A stretch of DNA of 5,303 nucleotides from Chloroflexota bacterium. GTDB taxonomy: Bacteria; Chloroflexota; Dehalococcoidia; JACQGW01. How positions within the stretch are numbered: the first letter of the stretch is position 1; each line of letters begins with the position of its first letter. Of this stretch, positions 5,282-5,303 are shown piece by piece. Location: NCBI GenBank assembly GCA_016199325.1, contig JACQGW010000332.1, positions 1 to 5,303 of the forward strand. Direction: 5' to 3'. Both the position numbers and the translations under genes were made by a program. Under the pieces are notes generated by a model. The model saw nothing but the letters and a program-made list of their open reading frames with translations. It ran no database searches and was not told the origin of the DNA.

Positions 5282-5303
5282 CGAAACCGCAGAGGCGCAG
5301 AGA

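Overview
The window reads as GC-rich bacterial chromosome. It most resembles Chloroflexota of the Thermomicrobia/Sphaerobacter type. That placement is inferred from three things: the GC-rich codon use, a long palindromic repeat beginning 'tgtcatgctgag' that I recall as typical of such genomes, and the mix of protein families (divergent M19 dipeptidase, Uma2, DUF433, CehA/McbA-type PHP proteins). No rRNA or other phylogenetic marker is present, so the placement is moderate at best.

Layout, left to right. (1) 48-1076 (+) is a divergent M19 (renal dipeptidase family) metallohydrolase. (2) 1077-1248 is a nested palindromic element: a perfect 19-bp outer inverted repeat enclosing a perfect 31-bp inner inverted repeat. 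It starts at the base after the dipeptidase stop codon. (3) 1256-1459 (-) is a small DUF433 antitoxin-like protein that converges on the element. (4) 1496-2713 (+) is phosphonoacetate hydrolase (phnA) with all metal ligands and the nucleophilic Thr. It diverges from the DUF433 gene across 36 bp that appear to hold overlapping, oppositely directed -10 elements. (5) 2715-2895 (+) is a headless remnant of a second M19 gene, ungapped and about 87% identical to the last 181 bp of the first one. (6) 2938-3498 (-) is a Uma2-family PD-(D/E)XK protein. (7) 3645-4103 (-) is an unrecognised protein with two CxxCxxC clusters. (8) 4274-5281 (+) is a CehA/McbA-like PHP-domain metallohydrolase with its own promoter-like region.

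These genes do not form one operon. The window looks like a mosaic of single-gene units with signs of rearrangement: a duplicated and truncated dipeptidase, a palindromic insertion-like element, and an antitoxin-like gene without a visible toxin. The three metabolic genes (M19 hydrolase, phosphonoacetate hydrolase, PHP hydrolase) are all predicted soluble metallohydrolases of small molecules, but nothing here shows they share a pathway. The most interesting points are the nested palindrome, the dipeptidase 3'-end duplication bracketing phnA, and the compact bidirectional promoter with a predicted leaderless phnA transcript. I found no convincing new multi-gene defence or biosynthetic system.
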